A stretch of DNA of 64,000 nucleotides, from assembly GCF_000801105.2 (NCBI RefSeq), contig NC_079513.1:27945640-28009639 (forward strand). Direction: 5' to 3'. This document shows positions 11,422 to 24,513 of this stretch, in pieces. The stretch is from Raphanus sativus. Taxonomy: Eukaryota; Streptophyta; Magnoliopsida; Brassicales; Brassicaceae. The notes beneath the pieces were generated by a model that searched no databases, had not been told where the DNA came from, and saw nothing but the letters and a program-made list of their open reading frames with translations. The translations under genes were made by a program, and so were the position numbers. Positions within the stretch are counted from its first letter, which is position 1, and each line of letters starts with the position of its first letter.

Positions 11422-13176
11422 ATGGTTTCCAGTTGCATTAGCCTTGGCCTCCATCTCCATCCTCATCCCCACAAACTTAATCATCATTCACTTTCTTCCT
11501 TAAGATTCCGCACAAAAGCTAAAACCCATCACCATGTCTCATATACAGCTCCGTCTGATGCACAACATAGAAGTCTCCCACACTGCGGATGGAGCGATCA
11601 CAACTTGAGTTCTAGCCGGTCCGTTAACAACTTTGGTTTGAGTCGGTCTGGTGTCATCCGCCCAAGACTCTCGGCGATGACAGGGTCAGAAGTCGGTGAC
11701 TTTGGTTACGACGAATCACAATTCGACCCGACTCTCACGAACGACGACTTGAAACCGACGAAACCAAGCCAAAGAACGTTCTCTTGGTTGGATATGTCGA
11801 GTTTATGGATCGGTCTCGTTGTCGGCGTGCCTACCTATTACCTGGCTGGAAGCTTAGTGGACTTAGGCATGGCGTGGTGGCAAGGGATAGCCACAGTGGT
11901 TGCTGCCAATCTAATACTCCTCGTGCCGCTGGTTCTCACCGCACAGCCTGGCACCATGTACGGAATATCTTTCCCAGTCCTCGCTAGATCATCCTTCGGC
12001 ATCCGTGGAGCCCATATTCCGACACTACTCAGAGCATTGGTGGGTTGCGGATGGTATGGTATCGAGACATGGATCGGAGGAGAAGCTATCTTCTTGCTCT
12101 TACCGTCTCACATCAAGAACTCGGCTCTGTCTCATACACTACCTTGGCTTGGAACTTCTCCGCTTGAGTTCTCTTGTTTCATTGTCTTCTGGTTGGCTCA
12201 GCTTTGTATCGTCTGGAGAGGAATGGACGGAATCAGAAAGCTCGAGAAGTATTCAGCTCCTATTCTGATCACTCTCACTTCTTGTCTCCTTGCCTGGTCT
12301 TATGTCAAAGCTGGTGGGTTCGGTCACATGCTTTCCTTGTCATCCAAGCTAACCTCGTCACAGTTCTGGACTCTCTTCTTCCCATCTCTAACCGCAAACA
12401 TAAGTTTCTGGGCAACTCTAGCTTTAAACATCCCTGATTTTTCCCGGTTTGCGAAATCACAAACCGATCAAATCATCGGTCAAGTTGGACTTCCGGTTTT
12501 CATGGGTTTGTTCACGTTCGTTGGCTTAGCTGTTACGTCCTCCACGAGTATCATCTTCGGAAGAGTCATCTCCAATCCCATCCAGCTTCTCGGTCAAATC
12601 GGAGGCCTAGCCACAACTCTACTCGCTATCCTCGGAATCTCCCTCGCCACAATCACCACAAACATAGCTGCAAACGTGGTCGCACCAGCAAACGCGCTGG
12701 TGAATCTAAACCCTAAGGTTTTCACATTCGGAAGAGGAGCCTTGTTGACCGCGGTTCTTGGAATCGTGTGTCAGCCTTGGAGATTGCTCAAGTCGAGTGA
12801 GAGCTTTGTCTACACATGGCTCATCGGTTACTCTGCGCTTCTTGGTCCGATCGGCGGCATAGTTCTTGCAGATTATTACCTGATCAAGAAGATGAAACTG
12901 AACATTGGAGACTTGTACTCTTTGAGTGCCTCCGGTGAATATTATTATTCCAAGGGATATAATGCGGCTGCTGTGGCGGCTTTGGTCGCCGGAATCATCC
13001 CAGTCGTGCCTGGTTTTCTACACAAGGTCGGAGCTTTGTCAAAGATCTCAAATGGGTTCGTTGTTGTTTACGACAACGCATTGTTTTTCAGCTTCATCAT
13101 CGCAGGATTTGTCTATTGGATAATAATGTCTCGTCTGAGAAGGAAACAGAGCTCTTCTTCACAGCCACTTTTGTAA
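11422..13176 (+). CDS. PLUTO: Plastid nucleobase transporter, NCS1 family
   Basis: A single-exon gene of 584 residues. The open frame extends upstream, but the first codon there is GTG, and an ATG at 11302 would add 40 residues poor in transit-peptide features. The ATG at 11422 gives [17 protein letters not shown], a Ser/His-rich plastid leader of about 100 residues, matching the recalled A. thaliana PLUTO (At5g03555). About 12 hydrophobic segments follow, starting near [20 protein letters not shown], with family signatures such as [29 protein letters not shown] and the late [14 protein letters not shown]. Role known for the family: proton-coupled import of uracil, adenine and guanine across the plastid envelope, supporting pyrimidine breakdown. 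No frame breaks. Confidence 0.93.
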   Translation: MVSSCISLGLHLHPHPHKLNHHSLSSLRFRTKAKTHHHVSYTAPSDAQHRSLPHCGWSDHNLSSSRSVNNFGLSRSGVIRPRLSAMTGSEVGDFGYDESQFDPTLTNDDLKPTKPSQRTFSWLDMSSLWIGLVVGVPTYYLAGSLVDLGMAWWQGIATVVAANLILLVPLVLTAQPGTMYGISFPVLARSSFGIRGAHIPTLLRALVGCGWYGIETWIGGEAIFLLLPSHIKNSALSHTLPWLGTSPLEFSCFIVFWLAQLCIVWRGMDGIRKLEKYSAPILITLTSCLLAWSYVKAGGFGHMLSLSSKLTSSQFWTLFFPSLTANISFWATLALNIPDFSRFAKSQTDQIIGQVGLPVFMGLFTFVGLAVTSSTSIIFGRVISNPIQLLGQIGGLATTLLAILGISLATITTNIAANVVAPANALVNLNPKVFTFGRGALLTAVLGIVCQPWRLLKSSESFVYTWLIGYSALLGPIGGIVLADYYLIKKMKLNIGDLYSLSASGEYYYSKGYNAAAVAALVAGIIPVVPGFLHKVGALSKISNGFVVVYDNALFFSFIIAGFVYWIIMSRLRRKQSSSSQPLL

Positions 13177-13594
13177 ATCTTTTCATTCAATTCGTTTCGT
13201 AAGTAATCAAATCCAAATCCACAGATGTGCAATCAAACAAAAGAACAGTAAAGGATTCTTGTTTATTCTTTTTCTTAGTTCATATCAATTGTTTTCGTTT
13301 TTCATATACTTTGCTGAATAATATAACGTTTTTTTAATAATGAGTCATCACATTGGCCTATTGGATTTTCTTAAAAAATTGCTATAGTCTCTGTTAATGA
13401 TGTGTTAAATATCAATTTTCTTTTGCTGCCTATATAAAGAGAAGGGTCATAGCCATGATAAAGCAAGAATTAGAAAAAGCTTCTGAGAATTGACTATGTG
13501 GGGTAGCATATCAATTCAAAAAGAGAAGATTAGAGGAAGAGAGTTATTCTACAGTTATGATGAATTACTTGCAGACATAAGAAAGAAGTGATTG

Positions 13595-13963
13595 ATGGCT
13601 TCATCGTTGATCCTTCACATAGCCAAGTGGATTTTTAAGCATTATCCAGAAACTGCACTGCATGCTCAGACGCAAGACCTAGCGCTTAGGACCAAAGAAA
13701 TGAACGTTCTCCTTGATATCTTCAAGACACTTTCCTACAAGAAGTCGTGTGATGTATCTGATGCTCAAATACGCTATGTTTCAGATAATTTGTCTTATTT
13801 GAAACGCGCAGGGTTTAAGGTGGAATGGTTGAGGGCAAAGTTTGATGATGTTTCTTTGAATGCTTGTGAAGCAAGGATTGTAAAGCTCAAGGAACACGAG
13901 CACATGGTTTCCTATCTCAAAGCTAAGTTGAAATACGATGAGGCCAAGTTGAAGAATCTATAG
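13595..13963 (+). CDS. Orphan MATH-type coiled-coil protein A
   Basis: 122 residues from the ATG at 13595 (MASSLILHIAKWIFKHYPET). The sequence matches the C-terminal helical/coiled-coil segment of plant MATH-CC proteins (the RTM3-like family): the pattern IFxxxPETA...LRTxxMNVLLDIF...AGFKVEWL recurs there. No MATH/TRAF domain is present upstream in any frame I could follow, so this is only the tail module. The last 35 residues are charged and probably coiled coil. It is about 40% like its neighbour at 14240. It may be a functional small protein or a fragment left after loss of the MATH exons. Expression is unknown. Confidence 0.5.
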   Translation: MASSLILHIAKWIFKHYPETALHAQTQDLALRTKEMNVLLDIFKTLSYKKSCDVSDAQIRYVSDNLSYLKRAGFKVEWLRAKFDDVSLNACEARIVKLKEHEHMVSYLKAKLKYDEAKLKNL

Positions 13964-14239
13964 TTATTTACACTAGTTTCTGCTTATTGCTTGTTGCAAT
14001 CTCTTCATATGCAATTTCGATTTGGATTCTTGTTTTATTTTATTTTATTTTTAAATTATTAGGGATAAGATTTCCTTTTAGGTTAGTTAAAATTATCTTG
14101 TTTTTATTTAATTCCTAAATTTATTTTAAAAATCAATATAATTCACTAATTTAATTCCGATTTTATCTAGGATTTGCAAACAAAAGTTTCCTTTCCTACC
14201 TATATATATGCGTAAAGATTTATATATAACAAAGAGAAT

Positions 14240-14770
14240 ATGTGGTTACATAGCTATCTTGAAGCAACAAGTACTGTAAAACTTTCCCTCACAATTTACC
14301 AATCGATCTCTCAAGTGATGGGGAACCAATTACAGAGACAAAGAAAGGTAACTGCACACGGATTCATCATTGCTTCTTCGCAGGTGAAGCTAGCAAACTG
14401 GATATTTAAGACATACCCGGAGACTTCAGCTAATGTTAAATTGCAAGACGATGTGCTCAGGACAAGATGCATAAACCTTCTATTCAACATCATCAAGAGA
14501 CTCTACCACAAACGTCTAAGTGATCTCACGGATGATGAACTGAGCAAAGCTTCCCAGGAGTTGTCTGATGTGACGCAAGCTGGTTTTAGTGTGGAATGGT
14601 TGGCTTCAAAGCTTGAGAAACTGTCCTTGGAGAAGAAGACATCTGAAGATCGGATTCGGGAACTAGAAGAAGAGGTTGAAAAACTTAAGCTAAGTATGTC
14701 AGAGGAGAAGGCCAAGTTGAAGAAGCAACCATCTTGGATCACCAAGTCAGAGATACCTATTTCTCTTTAG
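14240..14770 (+). CDS. Orphan MATH-type coiled-coil protein B
   Basis: 176 residues from the ATG at 14240; an alternative ATG at 14318 (MGNQLQRQRKV) gives 150. It contains HGFIIASSQVKLANWIFKTY, recalling the NGFxVxxSQV linker before the coiled coil of MATH-CC proteins, then LRTRCINLLFNIIKRL, AGFSVEWLASKLEKLSL and a strong heptad-rich end (RIRELEEEVEKLKLSMSEEK). As with the ORF at 13595, no MATH domain precedes it. The two ORFs are tandem paralogues in the place where A. thaliana has a MATH-CC-like locus (recalled At5g03550). A TATA-like run (TATATATATG) at about 14201 lies just upstream. Confidence 0.55.
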   Translation: MWLHSYLEATSTVKLSLTIYQSISQVMGNQLQRQRKVTAHGFIIASSQVKLANWIFKTYPETSANVKLQDDVLRTRCINLLFNIIKRLYHKRLSDLTDDELSKASQELSDVTQAGFSVEWLASKLEKLSLEKKTSEDRIRELEEEVEKLKLSMSEEKAKLKKQPSWITKSEIPISL

Positions 14771-15410
14771 GTTAATTTTAATTGCTTTGGTTTTTTTCAT
14801 ATCTATTTTTCATGTTTCTTTTGTCAAAGATAAATATCCCTAGATTTATTTGAATCTATCCAACCCTATTTAATCGTGTAAGATGATATAGTGTATATCT
14901 CAATCCTACCTTGTTGTACACGGTTTACTTTGGGCTTTTTGGGTTTCTTCACGGATGGCTTTAAATTTACTGGATTTTAATTGAAGATGAACTTGACCGC
15001 TAATAGGCCAAAGATGGGCTAAGTGTGATGTAGATTGCTAAAGAAGTAGGCCGAAGACTTATAGTTACACAGTAATCAAATTTATGTTCCCTTAACCATT
15101 ATATAAAGTGTTGATGAAAGTTTTATACACACTACTACAACAGTTTCATTTCATAAATTCAAAAGTCTTTAAACATTGTTTTTGACCAACATTGTCTTCC
15201 GTATCAGGAAGATCAATTGTACAGAATCACAAAGATAACAAATTAGACAAGACATACAAGATCACAACCATCAATGAGAGAGATCCTACTCGTCCTATGT
15301 TACACAAAACAAGAACGATCTCTGATTTGAGAGGGTAAGAGATGAAACATCAGATGGCTAGAGACTTAAAGAAAACCAGTGCAGGCGAAAGAAGAGCGAT
15401 CATCAAACTC
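14771..15410. other. Intergenic between convergent genes
   Basis: 3' flank of the coiled-coil ORF and of RABE1. No RABC2a, EXO70A1 or At4/IPS2-like sequence (present at this place in A. thaliana, from memory) could be recognised; the miR399-mimic core of IPS RNAs was looked for and not found. Confidence 0.5.
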
Positions 15411-16971
<1,561 letters not shown>

Positions 16972-18830
16972 CTCTAAAGAATCAGATAAAAAAGCTCAGA
17001 GATTTATCACTTTTGCTTCTCTCTTACAAAAGCTAGCTCCTGCTTCTTCTTCTTTTGTTTTCCAGAAGAGATTGAAATGGTATAATGGAAAACAGCAGAA
17101 GAAGTTGATTGCTGCTTGAAAAAATAAAAATTGGTGGATGTTATTTTATTTTGTTTATATTTTTTTAGTCCCTGAACTATTATATATTCTCAATTACCAA
17201 CCTTTATCATAGTAAAGAAGTTGATTGATGAGGGTGAAAGTTGATCAGTGTATAAATGTTTGGGGTCTCTGTAGGATATTTCGGAAAGTTCAGGGAGCAA
17301 ATGTAATGAATGTTTGGTGTAATCATGTGTGACAGGTGTACTGTACACAAGCAGCATAGTGGAGTTTTGTGGTGAGCTGTCAATCAGTTAGTGGGTGAAA
17401 ACGGTTGCTTCGCTGTATGTACGTCGTACGCTAGCGTAATCCAGCGAAGTATCTAATCATGCCAGAGCCTCTGTTTACATGTGGCAATGGTTCCAGACTA
17501 AGTCAAAATATACGTATTTATCCACCATATAAATAATTGTTCTTTATAAAATACTATTCTTAATCGCATGATTTATTTATAAACTTGTTAACAGTCTCAA
17601 TCCTTTTAATTATCCACTATCTATAATCTATACGAATTCAAACATTGAACGTGTCTCCTCTTTGCGCAAATGATATGCCGTATAAGACTTTACTTTTCAA
17701 GATAATAGAGAACACTTGAAGCAAAAAAAAAAGAATAATAGAGAACACTGTATTATTAAGTTTATCCCAAATTCACATGTAACGATTGATCTTTGAAATC
17801 GTCGTCAATTACACTACATGGTCTCGATGTTTTGTCTTATTACAAACATAGACGGTTTGTATCAGTTAACAATGTGAAAAGTACAGCCACTACTACATTA
17901 ATTAAAAAGTCCACCGACGTTTTCTGAAAAATTACTAAACATAGTGTTATTATCAAATCTTTTTTTTTAAACATCTTTAATTAATCCTTTCCAAATGTTA
18001 GGACTGTTCACTCGTTTATGTTAATTTGTACTTTCTCTACGTATTATGTTCATGTATTCCAAAAGAGAAACACATACAGATGTGTCATTTTAACGAAAGA
18101 AAACATATGTCATCTGTATATGGACGACTGTATAAAGAGTAAAGACATAACATGATCGGTATACAGATGCCAGTATATACTAGAAATGATACTAAGCGTA
18201 GTGTAGCTCCTTTTCTTCTAGAAGATATTGTAGTATTGACAGATGCTTTTGAATGGTATTGGACATAGGGTATAATCTCAATGCGGTACGTAAAAATTAC
18301 GCCACGTTTTGTTATTTTATAAAACACTTTTGATTGATTTTAGTATTCGAAGTTTTTTCCAGTTAGAGATGAAGTTCCTTGTACGTTGAAACACTCTAAT
18401 TAAACCGCAAAGGGAAGTGAAGTGCACCGAAAGGAGTTGTTAGTGTGGCGGCTAACATACGAAGTGACTTTATATGAAAGTTATCGTCACATGCTTCTTC
18501 CACTCTTCAAGGAACAACCTCATCAGCATCTTTAATCATTCTCCCAAAGCTAAGTATTACATAATATTATACTTTAGTATATGTCGATGATTATTGGAAA
18601 TGTGCTAATTATGAATTTCTCTTAATTGCATAGATGATATATATTACCACACTCAAGCAAAATAGTATATATGGAGCAATGAAGCTGACGACCATAAACT
18701 GAAGCAATGATGAAGTTAACTCAATCAATGTCAAATTACAAGAATCAGTATTAATTAGATTATAGTAATAGGAGGGTTAATGATTAACATGTGAAGGTTA
18801 AAGAAGTTATTAATTACAACAACTACTTAA
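16972..18830. other. Intergenic, 5' flank of RABE1 and 3' flank of C2H2 gene
   Basis: No gene recognised. It contains one micro-insertion with a 15-bp duplication at 17702-17749. Confidence 0.55.
17702..17749. repeat. 15-bp duplication around 18-bp A-rich insert
   Basis: ATAATAGAGAACACT at 17702-17716 and again at 17735-17749; the insert is TGAAGC followed by an A run. It resembles a minimal retro-insertion. Confidence 0.85.
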
Positions 18831-19664
18831 TTAGTGATGACAATCAATCAAAGAATTGGACGCAGCCGCGAAGAGGAGAATCTGATCTTTGGACGCAAAC
18901 ACGAGTTTAGGTTCATCTTCTGGCGCTGGAAGATTAAGATCTAACTCCATAAAGTTCTTTTCCCGTATAGATTCTTGATGATGAATTGATGATGTCGCTG
19001 TTTTGATTGTTGAGTTAGCATTTGCATTCAATGTTAAACCTCTATGCCTTCTCATGTGACCTCCCAAGGCTTGTCCTGAAGAAAACTCAGCCTTGCAGAT
19101 CGAACATTCATGTGTTTTCTCCTGTTTCTTGCTACCGTCACTGCTAGTTACTTGTAGAGAAAGAAAGCTTCCTACAACTCTCGCAGCTTCAACTGTTTTA
19201 ACTGCAGACACCGCAGATTTCTTCTCGTTGCATTTGAGAATGGTTGCTCCGAGTTTAGGCTTCTTATGGCTAGTCCTGTGTCCTCCTAGCGCTTGAAACG
19301 AGTGGAAGCTTTTATCACACGTTTTGCACTGGTAAACACCGTCTCGCCCTAGCCCTAGAGGAGTCACCGGTTTCTTGTCGCTCAAGAAACCAATTTTTTG
19401 CGTCGACAAATGATCACCACTACCTTTTGATTTATGCCCTTTGGACAACAACATTAGACAATTCGCCATGTCTTGGTCTTCGTCCGTAGCTCCCAAGAAT
19501 TTGATTTCATCAGCTCCTTCTTCTCTTGCCTCCAGTGATCGTTCCTCGTTGCAAACGCTTGACATTGCTTCTGCATTCATATGAGGAGACGCAGATCGCT
19601 GACGTTTGGTGCGTTTGCCCTTGATGAGGAGTACTAGACGCGTCTCCTCATGAACACTTGTCAT
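18831..19664 (-). CDS. C2H2 zinc-finger transcription repressor (C1-2i type)
   Basis: Intronless, 277 residues, start MTSVHEETRLVLLIKGKRTK at 19664. Two plant-type fingers are visible: YQCKTCDKSFHSFQALGGHR and HECSICKAEFSSGQALGGHM, each with the QALGGH DNA-contact motif and about 65 residues apart. Near the C-terminus ELDLNLPAPEDE is a DLN/EAR repression motif. An early KGKRTKRQR patch can serve as a nuclear signal, and the L-box-like DMANCLMLLSKG precedes finger 1. These features fit the ZAT-type subclass, which represses stress-responsive genes. Position matches the recalled At5g03510. No defects. Confidence 0.93.
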   Translation of the reverse strand: MTSVHEETRLVLLIKGKRTKRQRSASPHMNAEAMSSVCNEERSLEAREEGADEIKFLGATDEDQDMANCLMLLSKGHKSKGSGDHLSTQKIGFLSDKKPVTPLGLGRDGVYQCKTCDKSFHSFQALGGHRTSHKKPKLGATILKCNEKKSAVSAVKTVEAARVVGSFLSLQVTSSDGSKKQEKTHECSICKAEFSSGQALGGHMRRHRGLTLNANANSTIKTATSSIHHQESIREKNFMELDLNLPAPEDEPKLVFASKDQILLFAAASNSLIDCHH

Positions 19665-20036
19665 TTGATCCTCCGCTTTTAATTTGGCTATGTTTCAAGA
19701 ACACAGGAGAGATATGTATATATGGAGAGAAGTATCAGAGTGTTTGGTGTATATGTCTGAGTATCTCTCTATATGTATATTTGTTGTTGTACTTGTTTAT
19801 ACGCACAAAACTCTTAGAGTATATATGTAATGAAGGGTAAGAGAGAGGATAAGTAAAGAAGCAAACCCCAAAAGTCTTTTGGTGAAGGATTCCTTTCTGG
19901 AAGTTTTGGTTTGCAAGCCTGGAACCACTTGTTTCTCTCTTGTTTTTCTTTTTCTTCTTTCCATTTTTTAAAATTAATTTTCTCTTTATTTGGTTAACAT
20001 TTGTTTGCTTGTCGTATGGATCAAATTAAATTTAGT

Positions 20037-20288
20037 TACTCCCTCCATTCCAAAATAGATAATGTTTTGAAGAGTTTTTGATGTTTCAAAATACATGATA
20101 TTTTGTGTTTTTATATTAATTTTAGTTTTATTGAAGATTGTATCACCAGTGATGTTTTCATAGTTATTTTGATGATTGGTTGAATTAGTTTTTATTTATA
20201 TTTTTAATAATTTTTTTTGGTAAAAATATATGTCTTAATTCTTGTACATTGAGACAAAACATCAATTATTTTGAAACGGAAGGAGTAG
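20037..20288. mobile_element. Stowaway-type MITE
   Basis: Terminal inverted repeats start TACTCCCTCCATTCCAAAAT at the left; the right end read in reverse gives TACTCCTTCCGTTTCAAAAT. The length of about 250 bp, flanking TA and lack of coding capacity fit Tc1/mariner-derived Stowaway elements. Confidence 0.88.
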
Positions 20289-21280
20289 TATTTAAACCTA
20301 AATTTCATGGAACTTCTCCATTCATCCTTATAAATTCCATATACTACTACTGCCTAATAACAATATCAAAAATTAGATTCAATGGCAGCACTTGTCTTAG
20401 AAGAAAAATTTGTTGGATAAGTGAAATCTAGTTTAGGTAGTGGAACAAGCATGATTTACTGAGACATCTGTCTGTGTAATTATTTAGACAACTTTATGTA
20501 TAGTTTTTTAGTCTTTGTTTTCTGTTACAAGAAGAATGTACCATTCTATAATTTGGATGCATAAATTTTAAAATAAATAATGACACTTGGCAAAATGTTA
20601 TGTAGTATTATATCTAGAGAGAAAAAAATTGAATTGCGTTTTATAAATATGTCATCCCATTATTTTTATTTTCATGAGTTATAAATATGTACATATATAT
20701 ATGACTTATTTTGAAATACAATTTAATTTTTAATCTTGTATCATATACTACTAATCATTGTGGATTGTATACACTGAACTTAACTAGATGATTAGTTAAG
20801 TTAATCAGTTGGAAAGTATAAAGCAATCAAATTTTCAGATGGGCAGTTCATGTGCAGTTGAGCCAACACACAACTATGAATCATGATTATTATATTATAA
20901 TTTAATAATATTTTATATAACAAATAAAATATGCAATATAACTTCCTATGTTTGTGCCTATTTCTAAGATACATTGATTTTTATTTTGATCACCCAGTTA
21001 ATTGATCAATCAATTATTAAGCTTGTGATTAGCTAATAATGTGTATTGGTGAAGTAACCTCTCTTATCTCAGCTTCTTAATATTTAAAATAAACATAATA
21101 ATTTGCCATACTATCATATATGATTATGTACTGTAGTATATACCAATAACTTGGTGGCAGAACAATTTATGCCTTCGGCAAAAGAGTTCATAATTTGATA
21201 AAGATTCCACAAAAGTAAAAAAACTAATGAGTTCATAATTTATATATAACTTTTACTCATTCGATTCTAGATAGTTAGTT

Positions 21281-21325
21281 GTCCTTGGTTCTATGAGTAT
21301 TTTCCTTAGTTCTATGAGTATTTCT
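21281..21325. repeat. 21-bp imperfect tandem repeat
   Basis: Two copies of a unit like CCTTGGTTCTATGAGTATTT. Confidence 0.75.
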
Positions 21326-22419
21326 TGATAACGTGTTGATAATATATAATAGATTACTAAGACGAATATTTTTGAGTGTATTATGAAGCTAGGATCACAA
21401 TTTTATAATTATATATATATATATATATCAGTGAATAATACTCAATACAGAGGAATTGATTAAAGTCTTGGCGTTGAGTAATTTGTATGTGTGAATGAGA
21501 GAGCGAATTGCTTGGCCGCCAAAAGAAGCCATTACTTGACAACTAGCTAGCTTCACTGCTCATCCTAAGCAAAGCATATACTTTTATTTTAATCATAGAT
21601 CGTTCATCATCATCTCAACAAAAACCTTTTTATCTTACTTGGAAAAAAAAAATTAGGAAGACTTTTAACAAACCGTTATGTAGCCATCTAGCCAAAGATC
21701 TTTGTTAGAAAATGTTTACATACAAAAGTGTTATTTAGTAAAAGGAAACATGATTACCCTATATTCATAATTTCGTAGGATCCACTGTCGTTTGGGATAA
21801 GAAAAATAACATAGATGTAAGGGACAGAAACACAAATATTCATGCGAACGATCCCTGCAAACGAGACGTTATCATGTTCTATACACCTCACCCTCTTACA
21901 ATAACACTATGTACATATTAATTAAATACTGACAAAATTATCAAACGATGTTTCCCATTGATAAAATCTTCAAAAATATCTTGATAGGCTCCATTCTTTA
22001 TGTCATCAATCATGTAACTAACTATTTTGCGTAGTGATCATAATTTCGTAGTGCCCCGTCTTGATGGTGAAGGTGGTGCATCGTGATTGGTGGATAAAAT
22101 TATTATAAACCAATCTGTTCAGCACCACCTGAGTGATCTGATCTAACATTAATAGACAAGAAAACAAAAATATAGTGCGCACTACCATTTTTGGATAAAT
22201 ATTTCATGTGCTGAAGGTGACACTGTTTACCTATGATGTCACAATTCAATAAGTTCTTCTATTTATAGTGTGCTCGATTCATCAAGTGTTGGATTACTCA
22301 AAGAAGAGAGTTTAAAAAGCAAAGTAATTAAAAGCCATGAAGAACACTAAGGCTTTGTCGCTCCTACTGCTGGTGGTAACGGTCTTGGCTAAGACTAATA
22401 GGCGAACCGAGAAGCTGCA

Positions 22420-22619
22420 TGTAATACCCCGATTTTCTAAAATAATATAATAAATAATAATCTCATAAAAGTCTCCATTTATTACTTCTCAAAAGTCAAA
22501 CTCAACACCATAATCCAATAATAGCATAAATAAAATAAATCCGGAAAATATCGATAAAAGCATAAAACCGAAGTCTGAAAATAAGAATAAAACTCCCAAA
22601 GCACCAATCCGAAAGCAAT
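22420..22619. repeat. Left arm of perfect 200-bp inverted repeat
   Basis: It is the reverse complement of 23859-24058 with no mismatch or indel that I could find. Its outer end TGTAATACCCCG is the complement of the LTR terminus CGGGGTATTACA. Confidence 0.9.
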
Positions 22620-22854
22620 TGTAACGACCCGGATCTTAGGAGTAAGGCCCATTTGTTTTATTTTAATCAAAACCCATTCCTTTTTATTTTTGTCCCACAT
22701 TGGAAGTTTGAGCTTCATACCTCACTTCCCTTCTCCTATATAATAGACTCCTCTTCTTCTCTTTATTCTCATCAAGTCAAAGTATTTCTTTGCGCGTGAC
22801 AAATTGTTGTTAAATTATTCAACGACCAGTCACTAGTTAATTTTTCCGGTGAGA

Positions 22855-22932
22855 TTTCCGGCGAGCTTCCGGCGGGATTTTTGGACGAGCTTCCGGCGGC
22901 ATTTCTGGGCGAGCTTCCGGTGGGTTTTTCTA
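22855..22932. repeat. Short tandem repeats in LTR leader
   Basis: Three to four copies of a unit of about 27-30 bp containing GAGCTTCCGGCGGG, within the long LTR. Confidence 0.7.
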
Positions 22933-23351
22933 GTAAGTATGCCGCTTTCATATTTCTAGTATAGGAATCCATTTTAGGGAAGTTACTATTTTAGGAAAGT
23001 TTCTATTTCGGGAAACTTTATTCCTGAGACTCTGCGCCTAAGTCATTGACTCTCGTGTTGCAGTTGACCTCAGTTGATCATTTCCGTTGTTCGTTCCAGT
23101 CAGTTGCTAAGGTGAGGGCTATTCCGTTAAATCCTGAGCTAGTTTAGTACTATTATTATTGAAAGTCTAGTTTCGAAACATGATCCGTCTTTGTGAATCG
23201 AGTATGTTTGAAAGTCTTGGTTGCTTATTATTAATTTGATTGTTAAACTGGAAATAGGATAATAGAGGATTCAACGATTGTGTGAAATGATTGATGTTAA
23301 AGACTGTTATATATATGTATATATCTAGTTATATAGTAAGGACTATGTGGT

Positions 23352-23609
23352 GAGTGCGGGGGCCCAGAGTGATTTGGGCTAGCGACGCATATGAGTACGG
23401 GGGCCCAGAGAAATCTGAGCTAGCGACGTATAGAGTGCGGGGGCACAGAGACATCTGAGCTAGCGACGCATAGTGGATGAGTACGGGGGCCCAGAGACGT
23501 CTGAGCTAGCGACGTATATTGTGTGGTGCGGGGTGCAGAGACGTTTGCATATCGACGCATATTGGTGGAGTGCGGGGGTCCAGAGATGTCTGGACTATCG
23601 ACGCATATT
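23352..23609. repeat. Minisatellite in the long LTR
   Basis: About six units of 40-47 bp, each starting GAGTRCGGGGGCCCAGAG and ending near AGCGACGYATA. The units have diverged, the last two most. Confidence 0.88.
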
Positions 23610-24164
23610 ATGATATCGTATATCCGTATGAGGAGAACGCAGGGTGTGTGGACTAGCTATGTACCATCAGCGTATTGTTTGTTTTGTGTGATGTGCTAGG
23701 CATCTTGTCTGTTCATGCTAGAGCTACTCTTACATAGTCGTAGTGCTATGTACTGAGTCTGTGGTTTGCGGGTTAGCATCCCATACCTCACTGAGTGACT
23801 CCCCTGTTGCTCATCCCTCTTTCTTTTCTCTTTCAGGTGAGCCTGGCAGACAGGAGTGATTGCTTTCGGATTGGTGCTTTGGGAGTTTTATTCTTATTTT
23901 CAGACTTCGGTTTTATGCTTTTATCGATATTTTCCGGATTTATTTTATTTATGCTATTATTGGATTATGGTGTTGAGTTTGACTTTTGAGAAGTAATAAA
24001 TGGAGACTTTTATGAGATTATTATTTATTATATTATTTTAGAAAATCGGGGTATTACAATTTGGTATCAGAGCTGGTTAGCCGTCTCAGTTCTGACCTGA
24101 GAGGCGTCTTGAGACCTGTCGTGGGGCGCAACGAGGACGTTGCGTTCTTTGAGAGGGGGTGAAT

Positions 24165-24513
24165 TGTAACATCCCGAGTTGTGATATGTGAAAAGGTTTA
24201 AGAGAATTGATTTGGCTACCTATATCACCAAAGTTGACTTACCTTTTCCGGAATACATCCTGAAAGAACTCCAGAGTTAAGCGTGCTTGAGCTGGAGTAG
24301 TGGAAGGATGGGTGACCTATCGGGAAGTGATTCGCGATAGCGTGCGAGTGAGGTCAAAGCACGGGAAAAGGTTGGGTGGTGATTGCAGGGTCAGTAAACA
24401 ATGATTTCGAGCCTTGGAAAAATTAACGACCGACCGTCGGATGGGATGGAGCCCACGGGCCGAGTGAGCGGGCGTGGGTGGCCCATTAGCCGTGGGCGGG
24501 TCGGGGCGTTACA
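24165..24513 (+). mobile_element. Cassandra-like LTR carrying a 5S rRNA-derived segment
   Basis: Bases about 24255-24335 resemble plant 5S rRNA, including AGTTAAGCGTGCTTG (A-box region) and AGGATGGGTGACC (C-box region). Cassandra TRIM elements are known to carry 5S sequence in their LTRs. Ends are TG...CA. Confidence 0.82.

Larger units (their letters stand above)
19665..22336. other. AT-rich intergenic DNA with one MITE
   Basis: Promoter side of the C2H2 gene, a Stowaway-type MITE (20037-20288), a 21-bp tandem repeat near 21281-21325 and an AT microsatellite near 21408-21428. No gene recognised. Confidence 0.6.
22420..24513 (+). mobile_element. Chimeric LTR retroelement with inverted U5 end
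   Basis: CTGCA is duplicated at 22415-22419 and 24514-24518. The element reads: inverted 200-bp arm (22420-22619); a long LTR (22620-24058, TGTAACGACC...TATTACA) with a TATA box near 22735; a primer-binding site TGGTATCAGAGC (24062-24073) matching the initiator-Met tRNA end; about 100 bp with no coding; a purine tract GAGAGGGGGTGAA; then a different, 349-bp LTR (24165-24513, TGTAACATCC...GCGTTACA) containing 5S-rRNA-like sequence. No gag or pol, so it is non-autonomous (TRIM/Cassandra-like at its right half). Confidence 0.8.

Noticed and set aside
14771..15150. IPS/At4-type miR399 target-mimic RNA expected by synteny
   Set aside because: The conserved mimic core was looked for on both strands and not seen.
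23352..23609. CRISPR-like regular repeats
   Set aside because: The units are adjacent, diverged 40-47 bp minisatellite copies without unique spacers, lie inside a plant LTR, and the genome is eukaryotic.
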